A stretch of DNA of 64,000 nt from Neocallimastix lanati (nom. inval.) (GCA_016946835.1 JACVTC010000094.1:170001-234000), one strand, 5' to 3'. Counted from the stretch's first letter, positions 20,281 through 32,305 are shown. Numbers and translations: made by a program. The notes: generated by a model not told the origin, from the letters alone.

Positions 20281-21059
20281 ACTAATTTAATTTTTTGTTT
20301 TATAAAAATTCCTTTATTAATATTTCATATTTATCAAATTTAACTATACTATAAACCAACAATCACTTAACTGGGTACCGTAGGGTCCTTTACCGGAATG
20401 CCTACTAGCAGTTAAGATTTTTAAATAAAATTTAAAATAAAATTGTTTTATAAAAAATAACTATTCTAATAATAGTTATAATACTAATTAATAAAATATA
20501 AAATTTATAATAGCTATACTATTCTAGTTTCTATACTATTCTATACTATTTTCTACTATACTATACTATTTTCCAACTATCGTTCAATAGTTGAAAATTA
20601 ACTCTTTTTATACTTTTTGAAAATTAAAATTTAAATTGAATAAATTGTAATAAACTAACTAAAATATTATTATATATTTGTAATTATATTTAATAATAAA
20701 TTACATGAAATTTTATGAATTATTTTAATATAAAAACTATTTAAAACTATCTAATATTTCTAAAATTTTCTTGGAAGAAAATTTAGAGTTTAATTCATTA
20801 ACTATATGATTAAATATATTCTATTCATATATTTAATATAAATTTTTCCAAGTTGTAAAAAACTAATTTGCTAAACCACAACTTGCTATTTTTTTTTAAT
20901 TTTAGAATTTCTATAAATTTAAAATAAATAAACAAAACGGCAAGTTTTTGTAAACAAACAGAAAAGGCAATTTTTCTTTGATTATTTTAGTTTAACTAAT
21001 TTATGACTAATTATTTTTAATTTAAAAAGTTTCATGATTCAAAGTAAGTAATAATGATG
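20281..21059. other. AT-rich spacer with small hairpin and CTATA repeats
   Basis: CTTAACTG (20366-20373) and CAGTTAAG (20409-20416) flank a GC-richer island that includes ACCGGAATGCC. A CTATACTATT/CTACTATACT simple repeat lies at about 20515-20575. No gene is seen. The end (21055-21059) abuts the gypsy G2 LTR. Confidence 0.5.
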
Positions 21060-21756
21060 TGATAAAGTACACCTTTGGGTTCAAGTTCTCTTGTTGGGAG
21101 AAGTTTTATTAAGTATTTATTTAATTATAAAATTTTATTTATTTATTATTTAAAAATAATTATAAAATTAATACATGTATTTAATATTTATCTTGAAAAT
21201 ATAAAATAATTATAATATAATTTTGGCATAAAACTGTGCTGCAAAGAATAATTATAAAGAATTATTCTTGTTTTATATTTGAAATTCATAATAAACTATT
21301 TAATTAATTAATTCTCTTAGAGTAACTATTAAGTATTTAAAGTATTTAAAATAAAAGTATAAAATAAAATATAAAATATTAAAATAAAATATTCATAAAA
21401 TAATAAATTTATTATAATTAATAAAATATTAATATAAAATAATAATTATTAAAAATAATTAAAAATATAATAAAATAAAATATCAATATAAAAATAATAA
21501 AAATAATAAAAAAAAATTTATAAATTATTTCAATTTTAGCATAACATAAAATTTATTACATAAATTTTATGTTTACATTAATTTTTATGTTCTTTCATAA
21601 TTTTATGTCTTTACATAATTTTAATTTTATCACGTTATTTTCGATCACGTTTTATTTATGTCACGAATTTGCAAATGATTTATTAATTTATTTTTATATA
21701 ATTATTAATAAAAATAATTTATTAATAATTAAAGTTTTTATTTACATTTTATATCA
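21060..21756 (-). repeat. 3' LTR of gypsy G2
   Basis: Plus-strand ends TGATAAAGTAC (21060) and CATTTTATATCA (to 21756). It shares sequence with 32322-32739 and 47171-47617. On the minus strand it follows the purine-rich AAAGAAGGGACGAA (21757-21770), a plausible plus-strand primer. Contains a GC-richer string GGTTCAAGTTCTCTTGTTGG conserved in the other copy. Confidence 0.75.
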
Positions 21757-21778
21757 TTCGTCCCTTCTTTAGTTACAA

Positions 21779-23438
21779 CTATGGTATAGTTGTTGAATTA
21801 AATTTTATTATATTTTTAATATGTACTGGTCTTTCTAAAGGTAATTTTGTATTTGGGTCCACTAATTTTACGGTATTAAATTGTTTTCCTGTAACTTCAA
21901 ATGGTCCTACAAAATAAGGATCAAGTTTATATCTAGAAAAATTTCGAACTTTCACTAAATCTCCTATTTTAATTTCGTTTTGTTTATTAATACTAGTAAT
22001 TTCTTCTCTTCGAGTTTCCCAATATTTATTATTCTTCTTTAAATTATTACATGCGTCTATAACCCATTTATTATGATTAATAAATTTTTCAATTAATAAT
22101 TCTTCTTTACTTCCTTGTACGTTTGAAGTTGGAAGAGATGAAGCTAATTCAAATGGTTGTTGATCTCTTCTTCCATAAAGTAATTCGAAACTTGAATATT
22201 TAGTAACTGAATTTTTCGAAGTTCTTAAAGCCCATAAAGCAAAAGGAAGGACAAGATCCCATTCTTTTTCTATACTTGCTAATAGACGTAATAATTTTCC
22301 TATTTCTCTATTACGATTTTCAGTTAGACCATTAGATTCAGGATGATACGTTACAGTAAATTTAATGTATACGTCATACAAATCCAAAAATATATTTGTA
22401 TAATCTGAATTAAATTGTACACCATTATCAGTTGTAATTATATTTGGTGTACCAAATCTTGCAAAAATTTGAGACAAAAAGTTGACTACGTCACGTGAAG
22501 TAATGGTAGATAGCGGTTGTGCTTCTACCCATTTTGTAAAGTAATCTACTATAACAATAATATAGATTTCCACTACTGGTTTCTGGTAGTGGTCCAATTA
22601 TATCTAAACCCAAGTGCGTAAAAGGAGCTTCTACTTGTGTTGCAAATTTTTCGGTAGGTTCAGGGATTTCGTTTCTTTTGTTTAATTGACAACTTTCGCA
22701 ATTTGCAATAAATCTTTTTATATCTACTGTCATTCCTTTCCAGTAGAAAGATTTTCTTAATCGTTCATATGTTTTATCAAAACCTTCATGACCGATGGCA
22801 TGGGCTTTCCATATAAGATTGAATTTTTCTTCATTCGTGGTAATAATTTTTCTTAAATTTTCCTCTTCTTTCAAATATTTATTACCATCAATAGTTATTA
22901 TATGATCATTAATGAATTTTTGCATAAATTCAGCAATATTTGAATTTTCTTCATTAATAGTTTCATTATTATTTCCATTTTCTTCAATATTATTATTATT
23001 AACATTATTAGAATTAATAGTATTAATGGAATATATTTTATAAGTATTATTATTATATTCTTCACTTTTATGGTCTAGTATATTATCAATATATTTTATT
23101 GTATTATTTTTCAATTGATTTATTTGTCTTTTTAATTGACATAGATCATTAAAATTATGTTTTTCGTACATAGAAGAATTACCTTGGTTATATTGTAATA
23201 TATAGGAATTTATATTTGGTAATATATTAGAATAATATTCAATTATATTTCTTTTTAATTGAAGTAATTGAATTAAAATTTTTTTTAATTTACTCTGATT
23301 TAATTTTAATTTATTGAAATTTATATTGAGCCATATATTAGGATTATATTGTAATTTATTGAAATCCATATTGTCAGTAAAAAGATTAGAAATTTTTGAA
23401 AATTTCAGATTGTCTATATACAACCATTTTTCCCTCAA
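21779..23438 (-). pseudogene. Gypsy G2 integrase (frameshifted)
   Basis: Frame 22491-23438 holds an Asn-rich segment, then NIAEFMQKFINDHIITIDGN, the HHCC zinc finger (HAIGHEGFDKTY ... CESCQLNKR) and LGLDIIGPLPE. A frameshift near 22590 joins 21779-22597 with VDYFTKWVEAQ, TTDNGVQFNSDY and NGLTENRNREIG, the catalytic D, D and E. The GPY/F-like end KLDPYFVGPFEVTG and a tail to the stop at 21779 follow. Integrase inserts the cDNA into host chromosomes. All catalytic residues are present, so the shift is the main lesion. The segment before the zinc finger is long and low-complexity. Confidence 0.85.
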
Positions 23439-23579
23439 TTTTTGAAATTTGAAATTTTTAAATTTTAAATTTTTCTTAATTTTTAAACTTGAAATTTTTT
23501 TATTATTTAATATATTAATATGTGGTATATTTGACTCTTTTAATTTATTATTTTCTTTATTAGAATTATTTTTAATGTC

Positions 23580-23890
23580 CAGTTTGTTATCATTAATTTT
23601 TTATTCTTGATAACGCATCCGCTAAGTAATTTCTTTTACCAGGTTCATATAAAATTTTTTTTCTTAGCATACTGATTGTTATACACCATCGGATGTGGCG
23701 TATACTATCAGGTTCCTTAGTTTTAAATAATCCAATTAGTGGCTTATGATCTGTATATAACTAAGTTTCATGCTTATTAACCTGATATGTGTTATTTGAA
23801 CTCACTTGCACAGTAATATACTGCAGTACCTTCCAGGTCCGTAATACTGTAATTTAATTCAGCTTTGTTTATTATTGTTCTTGTGACCAT
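23580..23890 (-). pseudogene. Gypsy G2 RNase H remnant
   Basis: The minus strand in broken frames shows YSITDLEGTAVYYCASEF, YTDHKPLIGLFKTKEPDS and KRNYLADALSRIK, the middle and end of Ty3 RNase H (catalytic Glu and Asp). The first Asp (TDAS) and the entire RT are absent. The sequence upstream (from about 23890) is already the gag Asn tail, marking a deletion junction. The segment 23439-23579 holds only AT-rich linker. Confidence 0.7.
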
Positions 23891-23943
23891 TATTTCTATT
23901 ATTATTTCCGTTCCAATTTGGATTATTTAAATTAAAATTATTA

Positions 23944-24150
23944 TTATTTATTAGAATTATTAAAATTATTACTAGGAAAATTATTAAAATTATTTAAATT
24001 AAGATTGAAATTATTAAAATCGTTATTCATCTTAGAATCCATATATTTAAAGTATTGGAATTTAGCATAACCTGAACAGTCGGAGATTGAATGTCCCTTT
24101 TCATGACAAAATTTGCAAAAAGAAACTTTGTGTTTATTATTAAAATTAGA

Positions 24151-24183
<33 letters not shown>

Positions 24184-24877
24184 ACCACTTTGATTATTAT
24201 AATTAGAGGATCTATTATAATTGGAATTTTTATTATTATTCTGAGTTTTCAATTTTAATTCATTCTCCGTTTTGTCATAAAATTCTACAACTTCCATTGC
24301 TTCTGATAAAGTAATTTTTTTTTTTAATTTCCGATTTAACACTACGCCATACAGCTGTTTTATTGATTATAGAATCCAAATAATCACTTGTACATATTCT
24401 TAGTTTATATTCTTCATTTAAATTATTATATAATTCTAAGTACTTTGTATTGAATTCCTTGACATCATCTCCTTTATTAATTTTCATTGATTTGATTTCA
24501 TTAATGATGTCGTCCGGATCTTTTTCTAATTTATATGTTTTTAGCAAGGCATCTCTCATTTGCTCAAGGGTAGGATAAATTAAATTTCCGTGAGTATCCT
24601 TTGTTACTAATGCTTGGATACTCTTTGAACCTTGACCTTGAACTTTCATACGGCACCAATCGTAAATATCGGTAGAATTAGTTATTTTTTGCATTCTAAT
24701 CCATGTTACGAATTGGTCGTACCAACGCTCTACATCATGTTCCTTGTCTGTATCATTAATTATGGCTTGCAAGGACATGAAGCGTTGTTGTAAGAGCATA
24801 GCCTCATTGAAATCGGACATTTTTTTGATTTTACGTATTTCAATAAGTTTTTCCAAAATTTCTTCAATGGAAATCAA
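23944..24877 (-). pseudogene. Gypsy G2 Gag
   Basis: Frame 24275-24877 encodes the capsid-like region (MSDFNEAMLLQQRFMSLQAI, ERWYDQFVTWIRMQ, DVKEFNTKYLELYNNL). The likely start is MSDF at about 24820; the longer ORF start (MISIEE) is also possible. A shift in an A-rich run near 24320 moves to 23944-24342: EAMEVVEFYDKTE, an Asn repeat, and the zinc knuckle CKFCHEKGHSISDC. The C-terminal poly-Asn sequence runs into the deletion. Gag forms the particle and binds RNA. The shift sits in a homopolymer, consistent with slippage. Confidence 0.85.
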
Positions 24878-24898
24878 TTTAATATTTATTAAAGTTTA

Positions 24899-24934
<36 letters not shown>

Positions 24935-24965
24935 ATAATAATTCACTATAATTTAATATAGACTA

Positions 24966-25277
24966 TATTAAGAATTTATGTTTTTTTTAATTTTAGAATG
25001 TGTGATCACTTTATTAATTATATATAATTATTATTATATTTTTGTTAAAGGTTATTTTTTTAATTTTAATTATATGATTATAATCATTTACATTTCTTAA
25101 AAATTTAACTATATTTGTTTATACATGTAAAACTCTGATGTATATCAGGCATGCGCCTCATACATCTACATAACATACATATTTAATTTATAATTAAATA
25201 TAAATAAATATACTAATCTAAGTTAAATATACCAAATTATTATTCATTATTTAAGATATTAAACTTTATTTCTAACA
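24966..25277 (-). repeat. 3' LTR of copia B
   Basis: On the minus strand begins TGTTAGAAATAAAG after the purine tract and ends CTTAATA. Contains the GC-richer block TGATGTATATCA followed by ATGCGCC (about 25137-25156, plus strand). Confidence 0.92.
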
Positions 25278-25283
25278 TTCCCC

Positions 25284-26185
25284 CTAAAGTTTAAGATCCT
25301 TAAAGCTAGTGAGAATGTTTTCTCTGAATTTATTCATCAAAGTAGTATTTAAATACTTTGTAAATCCGTCTGATAAATTATATTCGGATTTAACATATTT
25401 CAAATTTATATATTTTTCTTTTATTAACTCCCTTATGCTATGATATCTCAAATCAATATACTTAGATTTCGGATTAATTGTTTCCTTTTCGCAGTTATAA
25501 ATAGTGGCTTTATTGTCAGTATTTATTGTTATACTGTTATTATTCAATCCAAGTTCCTTAAAAATGTTTCTATACCAAAGACAATGTCTTGCACATTCAT
25601 GTATACCATAATATTCGCTTTCTGCGGTAGAAACGGAAACACAATGTTGGAGTTTAGAATACCAACTTGTTGGAGCTGAATTTATTAACATCAAGAATCC
25701 TGTAGTAGATCTTCTAGTATCTTTATCTCCACCTAAATCTGCATCTACGTAGACTTTAAACTCGAGTTTATTATTATATGTAAATTTAATTCCATAATCA
25801 GGCATACCTTTTAGATATCTAAAAATTTTTATTACATTATACAAATTTTCATAGGTTGGATCCTTGGATTTTCTTGAAGCTCTACTTACTGAAAATAGGA
25901 TATCAGGTCTCGTACTTATAGCTAAGTACAATAAGGATCCAATTGCTTGTTTGTATTTTGTTGGATTAAATTTCTTTGATTTTAATATATTATTTTCGAT
26001 TGGAATCATGTTTGAAGTAGGTTTAAATTTGTTTATTTCAAATTTATTTAATATATCTTCTAAATATTTCTTTTGGTGTATAAAATAACCATCTTTGCAT
26101 TTAACAAATTTTATACCTATAATATAATCAACTTCACCTACATCAGTTGCTTCAAAATTTTCTTTTATTAAAGATTTTGTTTTAT
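25284..26185 (-). pseudogene. Copia B RT C-terminus and RNase H
   Basis: The frame continues from the RT after a 1-base shift at about 26185 (EEVK then KTK). It has the connection IIGIKFVKC and YFIHQKKYLEDIL, then IGSLLYLAISTRPD and RNase H KVYVDADLGGDKDTRRSTTG, STAESEYYGIHEC, INTDNKATIYN and LSDGFTKYLNT. It ends at 25284, six bases before the purine tract. RNase H removes the RNA strand during cDNA synthesis. Catalytic Asp, Glu and Asp are present. Confidence 0.88.
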
Positions 26186-28137
26186 TTTACTTCTTCTGAA
26201 GTACCAGCTACAATTATATCATCTACAGAAACTGCTAATAAACACTTAATATTATTATTTTCATCTTTCTTGATATATACACAAGGATCACTCAAGAATC
26301 TTTTAAAATTTAATTTTAACAATACCTTATTTAATGTTTCGTTCCACATTCTGCCAGATTGTTTAAGGCCGTATAATGCTTTGTTCAGTTTACAATACCC
26401 TTTTTGATTCATTCCTTCTGGCATACTCATATATATATCCTCTTCTAATCTAGCGTTCAAATATGCAGCTTTGATATCCATTTGATGAATATCAAATTTA
26501 TTTTGTACTGCAATCGCAATAATTGTTTTAAGTGTATCCTGTTTAAGTGTTGGCGAAAATGTATTTTTGTAATCTATTCCGTAAACTTGTGTATAACCTT
26601 TAGCAACTAATCTAGCTTTATACTTCACAATTTTACCGTTAGCATCTCTTTTATGTTTTAGTACCCACCTTGTTGACACAACATTAGCGTTCTTAGGTAC
26701 TTTATCCACAATTGTAAAAACATTCATCCTTTTCATATTACCTAACTCTTTATCAACAGCTTTTAACCACTTATCTTTATCTTTCATATTAAAGATATCA
26801 ATATAACTACGTGGTTCAATAAAATCATTTTCATTTGTTGATAAGAGTGCAACTGTATCTAGAATATCTTTTATTTTAAAAGAGCGTTTTGAAGGATGAC
26901 TAGTAATATTATATTCATCACGATAATGATATTTGCGTTTACATCTAGTTTTATTGTTTTTATTTTTATTTTTATTTAGATGTTGTTTATTAACGTCTTT
27001 ATACTTATTTCTATTATTAATATTATCTACTCTTTCAATTTGGTTTATTTCATTAGTATTATTAATATCATTAATGTTATTATTATTTTCATTAGTCTTA
27101 TAATTTTTCATTTGTTCCTTTGATTTTTGAGAAAGTTCTTTCAATTTATTTAATAAAAAATGAGTATCTTTTATTTTATCTGATTTCCTCTCTTTAATTG
27201 AATTTGCTTGTTTTATATCTTTAATTTTATTGATATTATCAATTTTATCATTATCACTTTTATCATTATTACTTTTATTTAAGGTAACACTTTTATTTAA
27301 ATTATTATTTATTTGTTTGTTTATATAATTTATTTTGTCCATATAAGTTACGTTATTTTGATAATTATTACTTGCAAATTCTTTATTATTATAACTATAC
27401 TCACTTCTTAGAGAATGCTTTTCATTTAAATTATTATTATTAAATTTACCTTTATTTAATTCTTCAATTAATTCATTAAAGAATTCACTATTATTTTCTT
27501 TATTATATTTATTTTGTTCATTTAAATTATTTTTATCATTTATATCTTCTTTGTTTACATCATTTTCTTTGTTTACATTATTTTTATTTTCTTCAATTAA
27601 ATTTTGATTTAAATTATAATTTATAGAATTGACATTTTTATTACTTACATTTAAATTATTAACGTCGTTGGTTTCTATATTATTATTTATGTTATTATTT
27701 TTATTATTTGTGAAATTGTCATTTGAATTATAATTATTTAGATCAAAATACTCATTGTTTACATTTTTTGATAAATTTGAATTATTTAAATTATTTTTAT
27801 TTCCTTCGATAATTAAATTATTTTTATTTATGTAATTATTGTGAGTTTCCAAATCCTGTATATTTTTATAATTAAAATCCTGCTTATTTATTCCCGTTAC
27901 GTCTTCATTGGTTTTCATATTGGTTATCTTATTTCCATTACTTTCTGTGACTTTACTTCCTAAATTCTGATTTAAATTATTATTTAAATTTAAATCATTT
28001 AAATTATTAATTTTAATTAAATTGTTAGTACTATAATTTTCTTTATTCCCATTATGAAAATTTATATTATTTTCTTTTTGGAAATAAATATTATTATTAT
28101 TATTTTCATTTATTTCTGTAAGGTTGTTTTTATTATT
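26182..28137 (-). pseudogene. Copia B Asn-rich linker and reverse transcriptase
   Basis: Same frame as the upstream protease-integrase part; a single TAA (28138-28140) separates them and no other stop occurs to 27918. The linker (about 27000-28137) is dominated by Asn, Lys, Glu and Asp. RT follows: FIEPRSYIDIFNM, KDKWLKAVDKELGNM, RWVLKHKRDANGK, RLVAKGYTQVYGIDYKNTFS, MDIKAAYLNARL, KLNKALYGLKQSGRMW and the active site SVDD (AVSVDDIIVAG). Tyr of the YVDD box is replaced by Ser. The stop at 26182 is due to the frameshift. Confidence 0.88.
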
Positions 28138-29943
28138 TTAATTTAAATTTAATGATGAATCATTAAATTCATGATTTGAATGTAAATTATTAAATCGGTA
28201 ATTTAAGTTGTAATTTGAAAAATTTTTATTATTATTTTCGAAATTACTGTTATATCGTAAAAGACCAATAGAATTATTTTGTGATAAATTATTTATATTA
28301 TTAAAATTATTTTGATTTAAATTATTTAAATTATTATATGGGACATTCATTTGATTTAAATTATTTATATTATTATATGGAACATTCATTTGATTTAAAT
28401 TATTATTTAAATTAATTTGATTTTCATTATTAAATAAATTATTATTGTTATTATTAATATTATAAACTTCATGATATTCATTATTATTGTTATCATTTAT
28501 ATCGTCTTCAATTTCTTCAGATTCATAAAATGGAGTAAAGTTAAAGATATCTGGAGAGGACAGAGGAGGACCTATATTTGCAGGTTCATCTTCAAGAAAT
28601 GCGACTGTTCGTGAAAGAATTATTTTATTATTATTAATATCATATATTCTATATGCTGTATGATTAATTTCGTCATAACCTAAGAATACACCTGATAGAG
28701 TTGTATTACAAAACTTCTTTCTGAATTGTTTAGGAACATAAAAGTACACTCGACAACCGAAAACTTTAAGTCTATTATAATCTACCTTTTGGTTATACAA
28801 TAATTCATATGGAATTTTATTATTATTACCTTTATGTGGTAATCGATTATGAATATAATTAGCCGTTGCAACTGCATCCTGCCAAAATTTATGACTTAAT
28901 TTAGCATCAGCTAACATTGCATCTCCATTAGATATCAATGTTCTGTGCAATCTTTCTACTCTACCGTTTTGTTGGGGGTTATGTGGTACTGTGTGTTCAT
29001 GAATTATTCCAGTTTTATTGTAAAACTCATTAAAATTATTATTGAAAAATTTTGTCCCATTATCTGTTTTTATGTATTTAATATTATAATTTTTAAATAT
29101 ATTTTTAATTTGATTATACCAAATAATAAAAGCATTATATACATCGCTTTTATTTTTAACAAATAGTACCCAACTATACCGTGTAAAATCATCGAGTATA
29201 GTTACAAAATATCTATTGTTATAAAATGAAAAATCAGGAGCCTTAACCAAATCCATGTGTAAAAGTTCAAAAGGTTCCTTTGTATGATTGATTGAAGGGT
29301 AATATGGTAAATTTGTAAGTTTTGATTTTAAACAAATTTTGCATTTTGGTGTAAAATTAATTTTCTTTAATTTATTTTTAATTAGGTCAATATTAAAATG
29401 ACCAAATCTTCTATGCCACAGATTCAAACTTGAGTCATTCGTGGCATCTTCAATATTATAACAAGTAACGTTATTGAAACTTGTAGATATATTACTTTTT
29501 GTTGTAAATATTTTGTAGACTTTAGATTCATTTGAATAACTTGTATATATTCTTTTTCCTTTATTATTATACAATAGAGCACACCTTTTATTATTGTATT
29601 TATTTTTATAGAAAACTATTTTATAATTGTCATCACTTAGATGGTCAATTGATAAAAGACTTCTTTTAAAAGATGGAACATATAGGACATCGTTTAATAT
29701 TATTTTGTGGTTATTGATTAATCCTATATATTTACCTATTAATTTTGATTCAACGACATCACCATTAGCAAAATGAATATTAATATGGTGATCATGTGTA
29801 TCTACTAAATTTTCTCTGTTATGGGTCATGTGATATGACCCCCAGAGTCTAAAGTCCATATTGTGATGTTACTGTTATTAATATTGGGTTTTTGGTTTTG
29901 GGCAGTATAATAACTTAAATTTTGCCCTTCTGGCTGAAGCCAT
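28138..29943 (-). pseudogene. Copia B protease (frameshifted) and integrase
   Basis: From the end of gag, one frame reads EWLQPEGQNLSYYTAQNQ and TIWTLDSGG. A missing base at about 29850 then shifts to GSYHMTHNRENLV, so the protease active-site Asp and the rest of the protein lie in different frames. Integrase shows the zinc finger (LWHRRFGHFNIDLI; CKICLKSK), LDDFTRYSWVLF, IKTDNGTKFF and NPQQNGRVERLHRTL (D, D, E). NYIHNRLPHKG and VFGCRVYFYVPK follow. Repeats of NLNQMNVPYNN occur in the linker at about 28330-28410. It ends with the TAA at 28138. Confidence 0.88.
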
Positions 29944-30963
29944 TCAACGAAATTTCTTGTTATCAGAAATTGCGCTATTCGATTGATTTATATTATCATC
30001 ATTATAATCGATGGATAACGCATTACCAAAAATCTCATTATAGTTTTCTCTTTCTTCTTTATCCAGGTTTACCTTAACATTATCAGCATGGTACTTTTCT
30101 TTTTTCTTTCTTTGGTCTTTATTTTCATATTTTCTTTTGTAGTTATTGTATCTTTTGTAGCTATTTTGTCTTCTTCTGAGGGTTTTGACTCTACAGTCAC
30201 GTGCTATATGGCCTGCTTTGCCACATTTGAAACATATAACCTTCCTCTTGTTATTTTGTTGATTGTTTATTTCTGAATTGTACACCTTAATTTTTTCTTG
30301 ATCACTTTTTAAACTTCGTAAATACTTTAATCTTGGAATAGTCTTTTTTAATTGTTCACAACATTTCTTCCAGTAATCTTGGTATGATATCACATTGGTT
30401 AATTGAATAATGTCGCTGGGTAGTGCATTATATAAATAATTAAATTTTCTTTCGTCACTTATTGACTCACCTAGTTCTTCTAACTTGTCAATTGTATTTA
30501 ATAATTTGGAAAGAAATATTCCAAAATCATCATTTATATTGTATTTTAAAGTATTCAACTTTTTGACTGTTTCTAATTTTATTTCTTCGTTATTCTTTAC
30601 AAAGAGTCCTTGTAAGTGGTTCCAAACTTCGTAAGCGGTTTTATTTTTAAAATCTATTGTACTTTTGGTTTTATCGTCAAGATTGGTACTCATTAAAAAT
30701 TTTGTTTTGTTATCGTTTTTAATCATTTCATCCGTGACATCTTCGGCATAGTAATATTTAGTTGAACCTCTGACGTTCTTACAATGGCCCTTCTTAGGCG
30801 AATTTTCGGTGATCATCTTTACATTCTCTTCGTATATATGATCATCTAAACCTTTATATGTTAACATGAGATCCATTTCTGAGGCCCACAATGGATAGTA
30901 GCTCGGTGTGAGTTCTCTTTTGGTAGCAGTAGTATTAACTACGTTAATTGAATTGTATTCCAT
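29944..30963 (-). CDS. Copia B Gag
   Basis: Open 339-residue frame from ATG 30963. SYYPLWASEMDLMLTYKGL is the N-terminal motif of copia Gag, followed by KTAYEVWNHLQGLFVKNNEE, DFGIFLSKLLNTIDKLEEL and SDERKFNYLYNALP (UBN2-type capsid region). The CCHC knuckle is CFKCGKAGHIARDC, with a basic tail after it. Gag ends in TGA at 29944; pol resumes at +1 relative to it (GAATGGCTTCAG). The ORF looks intact. The start follows a 160-base leader after the PBS and has a long A run before the ATG on the minus strand. Confidence 0.88.
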   Translation of the reverse strand: MEYNSINVVNTTATKRELTPSYYPLWASEMDLMLTYKGLDDHIYEENVKMITENSPKKGHCKNVRGSTKYYYAEDVTDEMIKNDNKTKFLMSTNLDDKTKSTIDFKNKTAYEVWNHLQGLFVKNNEEIKLETVKKLNTLKYNINDDFGIFLSKLLNTIDKLEELGESISDERKFNYLYNALPSDIIQLTNVISYQDYWKKCCEQLKKTIPRLKYLRSLKSDQEKIKVYNSEINNQQNNKRKVICFKCGKAGHIARDCRVKTLRRRQNSYKRYNNYKRKYENKDQRKKKEKYHADNVKVNLDKEERENYNEIFGNALSIDYNDDNINQSNSAISDNKKFR

Positions 30964-31122
30964 TTTTTTTTAATTTTTATGTTGAATGTAATTTAAATTT
31001 TAAATTTTAATTTTCTAAATTTGAAATTTCAAAATTAATTTAATTTTTAAATTTTGGTAAAAATGTTTTTTAATGTTTTATTAATAATCGTTTAGTTATT
31101 ATGGTAAGATTATTGAGCTGAT

Positions 31123-31136
31123 TGAGACTCTTAATC
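31123..31136 (-). promoter_or_regulatory. Copia B primer-binding site (tRNA-Lys CUU anticodon arm)
   Basis: Minus strand GATTAAGAGTCTCA directly after the 5' LTR. The plus strand therefore reads TGAGACTCTTAATC, the tRNA sequence itself. Confidence 0.85.
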
Positions 31137-31463
31137 TATTAAGAATTTATGTTTTTTTTAATTTTAGAATGTGTGATCACTTTATTATTTATATATAATT
31201 ATTATTATATTTTTGTTAAAGGTTATTTTTTTAATTTTAATTATATGATTATAATCATTTACATTTCTTAAAAATTTAATTTAACTATATTTGTTTATAC
31301 ATGTAAAACTCTGATGTATATCAGGCATGCGCCTCATACATCTACATAACATACATATTTAATTTATATTTAAATATAAATAAATATAAATAAATATACT
31401 AATCTAAGTTAAATATACCAAATTATTATTCATTATTTAAGATATTAAACTTTATTTCTAACA
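31137..31463 (-). repeat. 5' LTR of copia B
   Basis: 327 bp; ends match 24966-25277 and are flanked by the TSD GACTA. Extra tandem copies of TTAAT and AAATAAATAT account for the length difference. Confidence 0.92.
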
Positions 31464-31468
31464 GACTA

Positions 31469-32305
31469 TTTATAGTCAGGTGATTTAATAATACTTTATG
31501 TAAATTTATTATATTTTAAGTTTAGAATAATATTTCTATTTTTAAAATTCAATATTTTCACAATTTTTAAAATTTATTTAATGATAATTATTGTGGTATT
31601 GTTATTATTAGAACTAATTCCGACCAAAGTAACTATAATAGACGTATTGATTAGGGTCTTTCGCACAATAATAATGGTTCCGTCACCTTATTCACACGAT
31701 CTATGTTCCGTCACGTGCTTCAGGATCTTATTATTACTGCTTAATATACCCCTGATGAGAATCAATACGGCTTGTCTATGCTGAGATACTTTGTTAATTA
31801 GTTGCTAATAAGAAAAGTATATTTCGATTAGCAACGCCACAATAATAAATATTAAAATTTTTTTTTTTTTAATAAATATAAATATATATTCAAATATATT
31901 TATATATATAATACTATTTAATCAATTCTTTTAATAATATTATATAAATATATATTACAATATATTTATATATAATACTATATAATTAATTCTTTTAATA
32001 AAATTATACAAATATATATTACAATATATTTGTATATATAATACGATTAATTCAATTTTTTTTTTTTTTTTTTTATAAAATTATATAAATATATATAAAG
32101 ATATATTTATATATAAAATATTATTTAATTTAGTAAAAAAAATTTTTTATAAAATTAATTTTTAAATTTTAGAAAATGTATTTTTAAAAAAAAAAATTTA
32201 GAAATAATATTTTTATTATAAAATTCTTATTAAAAATTTTTATTATTTTTTTTTTTTTAATAATTATTGGAAATAATTATATTCTTCTCCTCCTCTAAGA
32301 GAACA
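31469..32305 (-). other. Gypsy G2 leader (5' untranslated region)
   Basis: Lies between the G2 PBS and gag (gag resumes across copia B). A GC-richer island at about 31610-31840 carries CCGTCACCTTATTCACACG, CCGTCACGTGCTTC and a mirrored GTTGCTAATAAG...GATTAGCAAC pair (about 31801-31833). The remainder is AT-rich with tandem repeats. No protein is seen; the short frame at 31581-31784 runs through the island on the wrong strand for G2. Confidence 0.55.
31877..32122. repeat. ~65-75-bp AT tandem repeat, four units
   Basis: AAATATATATTACAATATAT-type blocks start at about 31877, 31946, 32009 and 32087, each followed by TTATATATAATACTAT and a TTAATTCTTTTAATAAAATTA-like spacer (split for length). Later units include T-runs. 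Located inside the G2 leader. Confidence 0.65.

Larger units (their letters stand above)
24966..31463 (-). mobile_element. Ty1/copia element B, full length, inserted in G2 leader
   Basis: LTRs at 24966-25277 (312 bp, 3') and 31137-31463 (327 bp, 5') flank gag and pol on the minus strand. The target-site duplication is GACTA (24961-24965 and 31464-31468). The PBS is next to the 5' LTR and the purine tract CTTTAGGGGGAA next to the 3' LTR. The LTRs differ mainly by 5- and 10-bp tandem indels. Lesions are a protease frameshift, one TAA in the integrase-RT linker and one frameshift after the RT active site. Confidence 0.93.

Noticed and set aside
24903-24930. 28-base T run taken as a poly(A) tail of a retroposed (non-LTR) copy
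   Set aside because: It lies in the leader of gypsy G2, between gag and copia B, with no 3' end of a LINE or retrogene next to it.
29930-29950. Programmed +1 frameshift between gag and pol in copia B
   Set aside because: The +1 register (TTT CGT T GAA) is not seen in the related copia C, which needs -1. The protease a few bases later carries a clear deletion, so mutation is the simpler explanation.
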